This document shows positions 39,295 through 47,742 of a stretch of DNA of 64,000 bases, one piece after another; positions within the stretch are counted from its first letter, which is position 1; every line of letters begins with the position of its first letter. Made by a program: the position numbers and the translations under genes. Location of the stretch: contig CALMVZ010000013.1 in assembly GCA_937873155.1 (NCBI GenBank), positions 62,001 through 126,000 on the forward strand, read 5' to 3'. The notes beneath the pieces were generated by a model, which saw only the letters and a list, made by a program, of their open reading frames with translations, made no database searches and was not told the DNA's origin. This DNA comes from an uncultured Bacteroidota bacterium. GTDB taxonomy: Bacteria > Bacteroidota > Bacteroidia > B-17B0 > Aurantibacillaceae.

Positions 39295-40629
39295 ATGTTT
39301 TCGAAGAAGAACCGACTTATTACCAGTATAGTTATTGCAATGTTAATTGGTTTAATTACCGGTTATTTCATTAACAGGTCGATTATATCAGAAAAGGTGG
39401 ATTACTCAAAGATCGTTCTTATAAAAAGCGGAAACCCGGAAGTGATCAAAAAAACAGAAGCGGCTCTGATCAAATTCAGCGAGAAAGTTTTTAAAGAACA
39501 GAAGAAAACCATTGCTTCGCGTTTTTCGATCTTAAGTGATATTTTTTTACGGATGATCAAAATGATCATTGCGCCTTTAGTATTTGCAGTGCTCGTTTTA
39601 GGAGTTGCTAAAGTGGGCGATTTCAAATCAGTTGGCAGAATAGGATTAAAGACCCTGATCTATTTTACATCTGCCACTTTAATAGCATTGATGCTTGGTT
39701 TAGTTTTAGTAAATGTATTTGAACCTGGAAAAGTGATGCACTTGGATCTCCCGGATGCAAAAGCTGAAACAGGAGTAAGATCGAATGCACAGGACGCAAA
39801 GAATTTTATTTCCCATGTTATTCCTGACAGTATCATCAATGCAATGGCAACCAATGATGTTCTGCCTATTGTTGTTTTTGCTTTGTTCTTTGGTGTTGCA
39901 GCAGCTTCAATTGGCGATCAGGGTAAAGCTATGGTAAAAGCCTGTGATAGTTTAGCGCATATCATGTTCAAAATAACTAATTACGTAATGAACTTCGCGC
40001 CGATCGGAATTTTTGGTGCAATAACCGCGGTCGTCGTCATGCAAGGGTTGGATGTATTAAGCGGCTACGCGTATTTGATACTATGTTTCTTCGGCGGGTT
40101 ATTCTTCTTTGTGTTTGTGGTGTTATGGATCATTGCTGTTATTTTCAAAATCAAATTCTACAAATTATTAGCAGATATAAAAGAGCCGATCTTATTAGCA
40201 TTTAGTACAGCGAGTTCAGAAAGCGCCATGCCAAAAACAATTGAAGCTTTAGAAAAACACGGTATCAGCAACCGGATTGTCAGTTTCGTTTTACCCCTGG
40301 GATATTCTTTCAATCTGGATGGCTCTATAATGTACATGACCTTTGCCACGGTATTCATTGCGCAATCATACGGAATGGATATCGGTATGGCTGATCAGAT
40401 AAAAATGATGCTGATCTTATTAGTGACCAGTAAAGGTATGGCCGGAGTTCCCCGTGCATCTTTAGTTGTAATTGCAGGCATGCTGGGTATGTTCAATATC
40501 CCCGGTGAAGGATTATTACTATTATTGGCGGTCGATCAGATCCTGGATATGGGCCGGAGCGCAACAAATGTGGTTGGAAATGCGGTGGCTTCAGCAGTTG
40601 TGGCCAGGTTAGAAGGCGAAAAATTCTAA
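39295..40629 (+). CDS. Dicarboxylate/amino acid:cation symporter (DAACS)
   Basis: Inner-membrane Na+ or H+ coupled importer of glutamate, aspartate or C4-dicarboxylates (GltP/DctA/GltPh fold, 444 aa). About eight membrane segments and two re-entrant loops are visible. The HP1 signature is AFSTASSESAMPKTIEAL, followed by VLPLGYSFNLDGSIMYM (the NMDGT-like motif of TM7), SKGMAGVPRASLVV (HP2) and the TM8 motif AVDQILDMGRSATNVVGNAV. An inserted loop of about 45 residues after TM1 (KSGNPEVIKKTEAALIKF) is larger than in E. coli GltP. Substrate not decided by sequence alone. Confidence 0.95.
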   Translation: MFSKKNRLITSIVIAMLIGLITGYFINRSIISEKVDYSKIVLIKSGNPEVIKKTEAALIKFSEKVFKEQKKTIASRFSILSDIFLRMIKMIIAPLVFAVLVLGVAKVGDFKSVGRIGLKTLIYFTSATLIALMLGLVLVNVFEPGKVMHLDLPDAKAETGVRSNAQDAKNFISHVIPDSIINAMATNDVLPIVVFALFFGVAAASIGDQGKAMVKACDSLAHIMFKITNYVMNFAPIGIFGAITAVVVMQGLDVLSGYAYLILCFFGGLFFFVFVVLWIIAVIFKIKFYKLLADIKEPILLAFSTASSESAMPKTIEALEKHGISNRIVSFVLPLGYSFNLDGSIMYMTFATVFIAQSYGMDIGMADQIKMMLILLVTSKGMAGVPRASLVVIAGMLGMFNIPGEGLLLLLAVDQILDMGRSATNVVGNAVASAVVARLEGEKF

Positions 40630-40784
40630 GTATAAATAGGCAGTTTCAGAAGCGAAATAAATCTAAACGTTACCTAAACGTAACAAATTCCTTTTAAATC
40701 TTACATGGGTAATGGAGCCTGTCTTTTCAGATAGGTTGCCGCCATTTAATGGCCTTAGTTTGTGTTATAATTAAAATCAACGCC

Positions 40785-41276
40785 ATGAGAAAGAAGATAA
40801 ACGCCATTATTTGCTTAGCGCTATTTACCGCCTTAAGTATATCGGTAAAGGCAAGCACAAGTATAAACGACAGTTTACCCCGTCTTGAGATAAGAGGAAA
40901 GATCTCAGCGAAGAGTAAAAATAACGGTACTTACAGGGTCGAGCTTTTGTTCAATAACATAGTTATGGACTCAAAAGAAGTAAAAGACGAGGATTCATTC
41001 AGTTTCATTTTACCAAGTAACAAAGATTATATCGTTAAGATCTACAAAAAAGGTTACGCCACTAAGCAAATAGGAGTGAATACCGGTCTTCATAAATATT
41101 CTTATTCTGAGAAATACTATAAATACGAATTTGTAACTGAAATGGAAGAGATACTGATGAAATCAATAGAAATAGATTCAGTTGAAAACCCCCTTAATAT
41201 GACCGGGCTTGAGAACAAAGAAAACTCTTTCAACTACAGGAGAAAATACGCTAAAAAGATGAGGGCTTTGCCTTAA
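40785..41276 (+). CDS. Small exported protein, unknown function
   Basis: A 163-aa exported protein with signal peptide (MRKKINAIICLALFTALSIS). The mature part begins with a beta-rich segment LEIRGKISAKSKNNGTYRVE, VMDSKEVKDEDSFSFILPSN and KDYIVKIYKKGYATKQIGVN. This looks like a carboxypeptidase-regulatory or PEGA-like beta-sandwich, where a small peptide sheet describes a change in a surface domain. The rest is helical and charged. The ATG at 40785 was chosen because it starts the signal peptide; another in-frame start at 40749 would precede it. It lies just upstream of the response regulator gene and may belong to the same regulatory locus. Function not known. Confidence 0.72.
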   Translation: MRKKINAIICLALFTALSISVKASTSINDSLPRLEIRGKISAKSKNNGTYRVELLFNNIVMDSKEVKDEDSFSFILPSNKDYIVKIYKKGYATKQIGVNTGLHKYSYSEKYYKYEFVTEMEEILMKSIEIDSVENPLNMTGLENKENSFNYRRKYAKKMRALP

Positions 41277-41288
41277 TCGGGGTTTCAC

Positions 41289-41304
41289 TACGCCATTCTG
41301 CGTA
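41289..41304. promoter_or_regulatory. Dyad TACG-N8-CGTA upstream of the response regulator
   Basis: TACGCCATTCTGCGTA is a 16-bp site with 4-bp inverted ends. It ends exactly 23 nt before the -7 box TAAGTTTG at 41328. The same arrangement recurs at 43928-43943. This is a good candidate for the binding site of the NarL-type regulator encoded just downstream. Confidence 0.6.
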
Positions 41305-41327
41305 TTTATAGCCTCACTTTTAATCAT

Positions 41328-41335
41328 TAAGTTTG
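41328..41335 (+). promoter_or_regulatory. -7 box of the response regulator gene
   Basis: TAAGTTTG is an exact TAnnTTTG element 32 bp before the ATG at 41368. No clear -33 box is present, consistent with activator dependence. Confidence 0.65.
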
Positions 41336-41367
41336 TGTTGAAATAAGTAGTTTATTTCGGCAGGCCC

Positions 41368-42015
41368 ATGATCAAAGTAGCAGTAGTTGATGATATAAAA
41401 ACAGTAAGGGAAACCATTGTAAAGAAATTGCAATTATCGAAAGACCTTTCTGTAATAAAAGAATTCGCTAACGGGAAAGAGATTTTGCATGCAATGATGC
41501 AGGGTCTTGACGCAGATGTTATCGTAATGGATATTGAAATGCCTGAAATGAACGGCATCGAAGCCACTGAAAAGATACTTTCGAAGTACCCGGATACAAA
41601 AATTTTAATGTGTACTGTTTTTGATGATGAGACCAACTTGTTCAAAGCTATTTGTGCAGGAGCAAAAGGTTACCTGTTAAAAGACGAAAAACCTGAAAAG
41701 ATCCACCGTGCTGTTTTTGAAACTATGGAAGGCGGAAGCGCGATGAGTGCGGGCATGGCCTTAAAATCATTGAACTTAATAAAGAGCGCTACCTTAAAAG
41801 TAAAACAAGAGATCCCGGTTGAGAACCAACTTAGTAAACGCGAAGTTGAAATGCTTGAACACATTGCTTCCGGTATGAGTTACGAGCAAGTGGCAAATGT
41901 TACCGGCATCAGTTACGGTACGGTTAGAAAACATCTTGAAAATATCTATAAAAAATTAAATGTTCATAGTAAATTAGAGGCTGTAAATAAAGCCAGGAAA
42001 GATGGTTTGCTTTAG
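41368..42015 (+). CDS. NarL/LuxR-family response regulator
   Basis: A DNA-binding response regulator (215 aa). The receiver domain (about 1-120) has phospho-acceptor Asp55 in VIVMDIEMPEMNG, the acidic pair near DD (VVDDIKTV), and the conserved Lys in GYLLKDEKPE. The C-terminal LuxR-type helix-turn-helix (about 153-213) reads LSKREVEMLEHIASGMSYEQ, then VANVTGISYGTVRKHLENIY. It overlaps the following TPR histidine kinase gene by 14 bp, so the two form one unit. The dyad site 41289-41304 upstream suggests autoregulation. Confidence 0.95.
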   Translation: MIKVAVVDDIKTVRETIVKKLQLSKDLSVIKEFANGKEILHAMMQGLDADVIVMDIEMPEMNGIEATEKILSKYPDTKILMCTVFDDETNLFKAICAGAKGYLLKDEKPEKIHRAVFETMEGGSAMSAGMALKSLNLIKSATLKVKQEIPVENQLSKREVEMLEHIASGMSYEQVANVTGISYGTVRKHLENIYKKLNVHSKLEAVNKARKDGLL

Positions 42016-43927
42016 ACATGTCAGGCTACTAAAATTTTTATCCGGAATATTCTTATTCTTTAGTTTATCCTGTTTTCCGCAGGACCTGAAACACGTTATC
42101 GATTCATTAGAAAAAAAACTGCCATCACTTTCAGGCGTTGCAAAAGTAAAAGCGCTCGACGATCTCGGCTATTATCACTCCACCAGTAATGTAGATCTCG
42201 CTATTAAATACGGTAACAGGGCTTATGAGTTAGCAAAAACATTAGGTGATTCGCTTCTGATCGCGACAACCATGAACGATGTTGCATTAAGTTATTATTA
42301 TAAAGGTGGATTCGATAGTTGTATCATTCTTGCTGAAAAGGCGTATATGATACGCTTAGCTAAAAAACTATGGCGCGATGCCGGAGCAAGTTTAAGTAAA
42401 ATGGGTTTAGGTTATTATGAAAAAGGAAAATATGACCTTAGCCTGGAAAAAAATTTACTGGCCGTTGAATTACTTAAAAAAGGGGGTTCTGATTCAGAAG
42501 CTCTAAAATTGATGAGCAACATAGGAAGTATTTACGAGCGTAACAATCAATTAGAAGAAGCCAAAAAAATGCACATCGCCGCTGCAGAAGGGGCGCTGAG
42601 GGTAAAAGATTACGAAAGTTATGTAACAGCGAAATGCAATTACGCAATAATTCTATCGAAGGCCGATACTAAAGCTGCAATTGCTATTTATAATGAACTG
42701 ATCCCTTTATCTAAAAAATATTGCAGGGTAGAATTTATATCCCAGATCTATCAATCGCTTGGTGTAGCTGAGCGGCGTTTGGGAAATACTCAAAAAGGTC
42801 TCGAGTATTATTTAATGGCTAAAGAAATATACGACAGGATCGGATCCTTAAGCGGTATGTCGATCATCAATACGAATATTGGTTTGGTCTATACCGACCT
42901 TAAAAAGTTTAAAGAGGCGGAGGAATATTTGCAATTGGGTTTAAAGCAGTCACAGGAGATCCAAAGTTTATTGTGGCAGAAAAAAGCTTATGTAGGATTA
43001 TATACTTTAGAACATCACAAAGAGAATTTTAAACAAGCGAATTACTACCTGGAAATGTACCAGGCGATAAATGATAGTATGTATAATATCGAAACACAGG
43101 ATAAATTAAGCAGGCTGCAAACTGAATTTAATTTGAAAGAGAAAGAGAATACTATCTTAGCGCAGCAAAATACCATTTCTCAAAACGAATTAGCTTTGAG
43201 CAAGCGGAATACTCTTTTAGTTGTAATTGTTTCAGCATTTGCTGTTCTTTTATTTGTAGTGATTGTGATCATTCAGCGGAATAAGCTGAACCGTAAAAAG
43301 GAGGAGATCATTTTCCAGGATAAGATCCAAAAGGAAAGATCCAGAATTTCAAAAGATTTGCATGATAATATGGGTGCCGAATTAACTATTATAAGTTCGG
43401 CGATAGATATAAAAGCCCATGGCATTGAAAAGGAAAAGGACAGGAATGATCTTGAAATTATTTCCGACCAGGTCAGAAAAGCATCTGCATTAATGCGTGA
43501 TACCATTTGGACCATCAGCGATGAAAAGATCTCGATAGTTCAATTTGGAATTAAAATAAAGGAATTTGCCGAACGGGCTTTCTCGCAGAAGAATGTTACT
43601 GTTCATTTTAACAATACAAGTAACGAATTAAGTTTACGTCCGGAAAGCACTTTAAATTTGTTCAGGATAGTTCAGGAGGTGATCAATAACGCTTCAAAAC
43701 ATTCCGGCGCCAGGAATTTTTATATCTATAATTGCGTGAATGGTTTGGAAATAATTCTGAAAGATGACGGAAAAGGGTTCGATCCTGAAAAAGCAGAAAG
43801 AGGTTACGGATTGAATAACATTAGTAACAGGGCTAAGGATATCAATGCTAAAGTAGATTTCCATATCCAAAACGGATCAACAGCGGTCCATATCAAGCTC
43901 GATAAAAGCTCTCTATGGGAGATCTGA
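42002..43927 (+). CDS. TPR-sensing histidine kinase (HisKA_3 type)
   Basis: Membrane histidine kinase (641 aa) that should phosphorylate the adjacent regulator. Signal peptide or N-terminal anchor (LLKFLSGIFLFFSLSC), periplasmic TPR repeats (about 45-370, such as ALSYYYKGGFDSCIILAEKA and GLVYTDLKKFKEAEEYLQLG), a coiled coil, one membrane span (about 402-424), the HisKA_3 phospho-acceptor box ERSRISKDLHDNMGAELTII with His454, and a HATPase_c domain with N-box EVINNASKHSGA, G1 DDGKGFD and G2 GYGLNNISNRA. The input signal is unknown; TPRs suggest peptide or protein sensing. It overlaps the regulator gene by 14 bp. Confidence 0.95.
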   Translation: MVCFRHVRLLKFLSGIFLFFSLSCFPQDLKHVIDSLEKKLPSLSGVAKVKALDDLGYYHSTSNVDLAIKYGNRAYELAKTLGDSLLIATTMNDVALSYYYKGGFDSCIILAEKAYMIRLAKKLWRDAGASLSKMGLGYYEKGKYDLSLEKNLLAVELLKKGGSDSEALKLMSNIGSIYERNNQLEEAKKMHIAAAEGALRVKDYESYVTAKCNYAIILSKADTKAAIAIYNELIPLSKKYCRVEFISQIYQSLGVAERRLGNTQKGLEYYLMAKEIYDRIGSLSGMSIINTNIGLVYTDLKKFKEAEEYLQLGLKQSQEIQSLLWQKKAYVGLYTLEHHKENFKQANYYLEMYQAINDSMYNIETQDKLSRLQTEFNLKEKENTILAQQNTISQNELALSKRNTLLVVIVSAFAVLLFVVIVIIQRNKLNRKKEEIIFQDKIQKERSRISKDLHDNMGAELTIISSAIDIKAHGIEKEKDRNDLEIISDQVRKASALMRDTIWTISDEKISIVQFGIKIKEFAERAFSQKNVTVHFNNTSNELSLRPESTLNLFRIVQEVINNASKHSGARNFYIYNCVNGLEIILKDDGKGFDPEKAERGYGLNNISNRAKDINAKVDFHIQNGSTAVHIKLDKSSLWEI

Positions 43928-43943
43928 TACGTAACATTGCGTA
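43928..43943. promoter_or_regulatory. Second TACG-N8-CGTA dyad
   Basis: TACGTAACATTGCGTA begins right after the kinase stop codon and ends exactly 23 nt before the -7 box TAATTTTG at 43967. Size, ends and distance equal the site at 41289-41304, so the downstream T9SS gene is the probable regulon partner. Confidence 0.6.
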
Positions 43944-43966
43944 TTTCAGAAAAAACACTTTTCTTT

Positions 43967-43974
43967 TAATTTTG
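43967..43974 (+). promoter_or_regulatory. -7 box of the SBBP-repeat T9SS gene
   Basis: TAATTTTG is an exact TAnnTTTG element 24 bp before the ATG at 43999. Confidence 0.65.
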
Positions 43975-43998
43975 TTTCATAATTTAAAAGCATAAACT

Positions 43999-45693
43999 AT
44001 GAAACTACTTTACTCTCTTATGATCGCATGTTTATTAAGTATTAATTCATTTTCACAGGCACCGGGCTGGCAATGGGCTGTTGGTGCGGGCGGGGCGGGA
44101 AGTGATGAATCAGGAAGCGCTATTACTACAGATGGCAGCGGAAATATTTATTCTATTGGCTCTTTTGGCTGTAACACACTGGTGATAGGTACTCAATCAG
44201 TTGTACGCGCAGGTGGCGGCAACTCATATGTTGTAAAGCAGGATGCTGCAGGAAATGTTCAATGGTTAAAAAGTTATGCATTCTCGCCTCCAACTTTTTT
44301 CGGGATCAACGCCGGAAAAAGTATTTTCGCTGATGCTGCAGGAAATACTTATATAACCGGATATTATATCACAAGCATGGTAATTGGAACTAATACCTTA
44401 ATGTCAACCGATTCTTCGGGCTCAAATGTAGGAGATGTATTTGTAGCAAAACTCGATCCATCCGGTAATGTAATATGGGCAAAAAGTGTAGGCGGCGCCT
44501 ACGGAGATAATGTAAACAGTATTACTGCAGATGCGAACGGAAATGTTTATATCACCGGAACATACAAAAGCCGTTACATGAGGTTTGGCACAGGGATCAC
44601 TTTGTTTAATCCGAATAACAGTTCTTCTACTTTTTTCAATAATACTGATATTTATTTTGCAAAGTTCGATGCGAACGGAAATCCGCAATGGGCAAGAAAT
44701 ACAGCACACGCAGGAGGCGGTTTTAATGAAGGAAAAAGTATTTGTATAGATGCCGCCGGAAATGTTTTGATAGCGGGAACTTTTTATTCGCCATCTGTTA
44801 CGTTTAGTTCTGTTACTTTAGCGGGTGGAGCAGCAGTGAATTTATTCGTTACAAAATATGACAATGCAGGAAATGTTATTTGGGCTAAGACTGCTGTTCC
44901 TGCCGGATCAGGAAGTATCAATCACACGGCAACAGGCGTCACAACCGACGCAAGTAATAATGTATATGTAACGGGAGCAAACGGCGCTTCAACATTAACT
45001 ATCGGAAGTGTGGTTTTAAATAATACCAAAGGTGCTTATGTAGCTCAATTTGATCCTGCCGGAAATTGCCAGTGGGCAAATAGTATAACAGGTAATGCAT
45101 ACGGAACAGGAATCACTAATAAAGCAGGAGATATTTTTGTCACCGGATATTTTGACGGTATGAGTTGTGCATTTGGAACTGCAACTGTAGCAAATACGAA
45201 TACCGGAGGAAGCAATGAAGATATTTTTGTGGCAAAGTATACTTCTTCCGGAACCTTTTCATGGGCTACAGGAGCCGGAGGAAATTTTCGTGATATCCCG
45301 AATGGCATTAGTGTTGACGCAAGCGGTAATGCAAATATCACCGGATATACAACCAATACGTCGCTTTCATTCGGAACTCTATCATTGACCTGCACCGGAA
45401 GTCCCAACGATATCTTTATTGCAAAAATGGGAAATATGAGTGGTATTAAGGAGTTAGGCCAAAATTCACAAGTAACTGTTTCTCCTAATCCCGGACAAGG
45501 AATTTTTTCATTAGGATCCGAAACTGAAATTGTAAGAATTGATATTGTAGATGTGTTTGGTAAAGTGATCTATAGTTCAAATGATCTTTCTTCAATACTG
45601 ATTGATATTTCTGATAAACCAAAAGGAATTTATTTTATCCGCGCCGAAGACAAGAACAGCAAGATCTATTCAGGGAAACTCATTCTCGAATAA
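43999..45693 (+). CDS. T9SS-secreted SBBP-repeat (beta-propeller) protein
   Basis: Signal peptide (MKLLYSLMIACLLSINSFSQ), then about seven SBBP-like blades of about 55 residues with the pattern A-G-N-x-Y-I-T-G-x-[FY]: ITTDGSGNIYSIGSF, FADAAGNTYITGYY, ITADANGNVYITGTY, CIDAAGNVLIAGTF, VTTDASNNVYVTGA and ISVDASGNANITGYT. Each blade is followed by D-I-F-V-A-K/W-A motifs. A type A T9SS domain closes the protein (VSPNPGQGIFSLGS, IDIVDVFGKVIYSS, KGIYFIRAEDKN, YSGKLILE). The gene lies downstream of the response regulator/kinase pair and shares their regulatory dyad. Ligand unknown; propellers of this type often bind carbohydrate or protein. Confidence 0.92.
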   Translation: MKLLYSLMIACLLSINSFSQAPGWQWAVGAGGAGSDESGSAITTDGSGNIYSIGSFGCNTLVIGTQSVVRAGGGNSYVVKQDAAGNVQWLKSYAFSPPTFFGINAGKSIFADAAGNTYITGYYITSMVIGTNTLMSTDSSGSNVGDVFVAKLDPSGNVIWAKSVGGAYGDNVNSITADANGNVYITGTYKSRYMRFGTGITLFNPNNSSSTFFNNTDIYFAKFDANGNPQWARNTAHAGGGFNEGKSICIDAAGNVLIAGTFYSPSVTFSSVTLAGGAAVNLFVTKYDNAGNVIWAKTAVPAGSGSINHTATGVTTDASNNVYVTGANGASTLTIGSVVLNNTKGAYVAQFDPAGNCQWANSITGNAYGTGITNKAGDIFVTGYFDGMSCAFGTATVANTNTGGSNEDIFVAKYTSSGTFSWATGAGGNFRDIPNGISVDASGNANITGYTTNTSLSFGTLSLTCTGSPNDIFIAKMGNMSGIKELGQNSQVTVSPNPGQGIFSLGSETEIVRIDIVDVFGKVIYSSNDLSSILIDISDKPKGIYFIRAEDKNSKIYSGKLILE

Positions 45694-45702
45694 TAGAGAA
45701 CA

Positions 45703-45740
45703 TCGGTAACGGTTCGCCTCCTGCAGGCAGCCGTTTACCG
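45703..45740. other. Hairpin after the SBBP-repeat gene
   Basis: CGGTAACGG (45704-45712) pairs with CCGTTTACCG (45731-45740) with one bulge, and the loop contains the palindrome CCTGCAGG. Only a weak T-rich stretch follows, so termination is uncertain. Confidence 0.45.
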
Positions 45741-45801
45741 TCTATTATAACCTGTTAACAATTAGTAGCTTACAAGGATGTGTAATATGCTCTAAAAATG
45801 C

Positions 45802-45809
45802 TAAATTTG
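45802..45809 (+). promoter_or_regulatory. -7 box of yidC
   Basis: TAAATTTG is an exact TAnnTTTG element 19 bp before the GTG start at 45829. Confidence 0.6.
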
Positions 45810-45828
45810 CCCTTCAAAATTTTCAGAA

Positions 45829-47739
45829 GTGGATAAGAACTCATTAATAGGTTTAGGAATAATTGCAGCGATACTTGGTATCTGGTTATTTTTCAGCGGG
45901 CCAAGCAAAGAACAACAAGCGATTGCTAAACGAAAACAGGATTCAGTTGCCTTAGTACAAAAGAAATTAGCTGATGAAGAGGCTAAAAAGATTGTAGCGA
46001 ATACAAATAAAGTAGAAGATACTTTAAAAGCTGCAGTTGTCATGAGCGATTCAGTAAAAGCTGCAATTGTAAATGATGCTTACCGTGATTTCTCTATCGC
46101 TGCAAAAGGAACCGAAGAGATCACTACGATAGAGAATGATGTCCTGAAAGCCTACATCACCAACAAAGGCGCGCAGGTAATAAAAGTAGAGTTGAAAAAA
46201 TATTCACGCTCCGGACAAACCGCCCCGTTAATTCTATTTGATAAAGATTCTACAAACTTCTCTCTTAAATTAGATGCTTACGAGCGCTCACGTATTTTAT
46301 CCACAGATAGTTTTTATTTCAAAGCGTCAGAAAAAGCTGTTGTAGTTCCTTCTTCCGGAAATAAGTCTATCACTTTTAAATTAGAAACGAGTAAGCCGGG
46401 TTCATATATCGAATTTGTTTATAGTTTAAAAGATAAAGATTACATGTTAGGTTGTGATGTGCGTTTTGTAGGAATGGACAAGATCATTTCTTCAAATGTA
46501 GATCAGATGACCCTTAACTGGCGCATGAATTTACCATCGCAGGAAAAATACATTGAGAAAGAACAGGAAGCCGCGACAGCTTATTATAAATTTACAATAG
46601 ACAAACCGGATTATATCAACCCACGCACACCGGAAGAAGAAAAACCTCTGAATGATGCGCCGATAAAATGGGTATCCTTCAAACAACAATTCTTTAATTC
46701 AACTTTAATTGCACAAACCGAATTTTTAAAAGACGGAAGTTTTGTAAAAATGGCAGGGCGTCCTAATTCAACTACAATTGTAAAGGCTATCAATACTGAT
46801 CTTGGGATCCCTTATAACCACTTACCAAACGAAAAATTCGGCATGAAGTTCTACTTCGGCCCGAACGATTACAAAACCTTAAAAGGATATGGTGATGACC
46901 TGGAGCAGATTATTCCAACAGGATGGAGCATTTTCTCTTACATTAATAAATGGATGGTTATTCCATTGTTCGATCTTCTTGGAAATATGAATATGGGGTT
47001 AGTGATCCTGATCCTTACTTTGGTTGTGAAAATTTTGTTGTTACCAATTGCATACAAAACATATATGTCGGGAGCGCGCATGCGTGTTCTAAAACCCGAA
47101 ACAGATGCGCTTGCTGCTAAATATAAAGACGGCGACCCAATGAAAAAACAACAGGAAACCATGGCTTTATACCGCAAAGCCGGCGTTAATCCTTTATCCG
47201 GTTGCATTCCGTTGTTATTACAGTTCCCGATCCTCATCGCTTTATTCGCATTTATTCCCGCTGCGATAGAATTACGCCAGAAAGGATTTTTATGGGCCGA
47301 TGACTTATCAACTTACGATAGTATTTGGACGTTTGGAAAAGTTTCGATCATTAATAGCATTTACGGTGATCACGTGAGTTTATTCGCAATGTTAATGTTC
47401 GTTTCAACTATTATTTATACATGGATGAACAGTTCAATGCTTCAGCCACAACAGGGCGCGCAAATGCCCGGAATGAAATTCATGATGTATTTTATGCCGG
47501 TGATCTTCTTAGCGGTAATGAACAGTTACGCCGCAGGGTTAAGCTGGTATTATTTCCTGGCGAACATGATCACGTTCTTGCAGACATATGCGTTCAAATG
47601 GATCATCGATGATAAGAAGATCCGTGCGAAGATCGATGAGAACATGAAAAAGCCTGTGAAAGTTTCTAATTTCCAAAAGAAACTGGAGCAAATGACCAAA
47701 GAGCGTCAGCAACAGTTGAGTACAGGGAAGAAGAAATAG
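45829..47739 (+). CDS. yidC: Membrane protein insertase YidC
   Basis: Inserts inner-membrane proteins alone or with SecYEG (636 aa, normal for Gram-negatives). N-terminal span (SLIGLGIIAAILGIWLFFSG), large periplasmic beta domain (about 60-370), and a conserved C-terminal 60KD_IMP domain with LVVKILLLPIAYKTYMSGARMR, the LYRKAGVNPLSGCIPLLLQF block, SMLQPQQGAQMPGMKFMMYF and the motif GLSWYYFLANM. The tail is basic and Lys/Gln-rich, suited to ribosome contact. Start is GTG with an exact -7 box upstream. It converges on the AsmA-like gene with 3 bp between the stops. Confidence 0.97.
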   Translation: MDKNSLIGLGIIAAILGIWLFFSGPSKEQQAIAKRKQDSVALVQKKLADEEAKKIVANTNKVEDTLKAAVVMSDSVKAAIVNDAYRDFSIAAKGTEEITTIENDVLKAYITNKGAQVIKVELKKYSRSGQTAPLILFDKDSTNFSLKLDAYERSRILSTDSFYFKASEKAVVVPSSGNKSITFKLETSKPGSYIEFVYSLKDKDYMLGCDVRFVGMDKIISSNVDQMTLNWRMNLPSQEKYIEKEQEAATAYYKFTIDKPDYINPRTPEEEKPLNDAPIKWVSFKQQFFNSTLIAQTEFLKDGSFVKMAGRPNSTTIVKAINTDLGIPYNHLPNEKFGMKFYFGPNDYKTLKGYGDDLEQIIPTGWSIFSYINKWMVIPLFDLLGNMNMGLVILILTLVVKILLLPIAYKTYMSGARMRVLKPETDALAAKYKDGDPMKKQQETMALYRKAGVNPLSGCIPLLLQFPILIALFAFIPAAIELRQKGFLWADDLSTYDSIWTFGKVSIINSIYGDHVSLFAMLMFVSTIIYTWMNSSMLQPQQGAQMPGMKFMMYFMPVIFLAVMNSYAAGLSWYYFLANMITFLQTYAFKWIIDDKKIRAKIDENMKKPVKVSNFQKKLEQMTKERQQQLSTGKKK

Positions 47740-47742
47740 TTA

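Noticed and set aside
40675-40695. Third TACG-N8-CGTA-like site (AACGTTACCTAAACGTA) upstream of the exported protein gene at 40785
   Set aside because: The spacer is nine and the left end AACG; no TAnnTTTG box lies 23 nt downstream, so it was not counted with the two matching sites.
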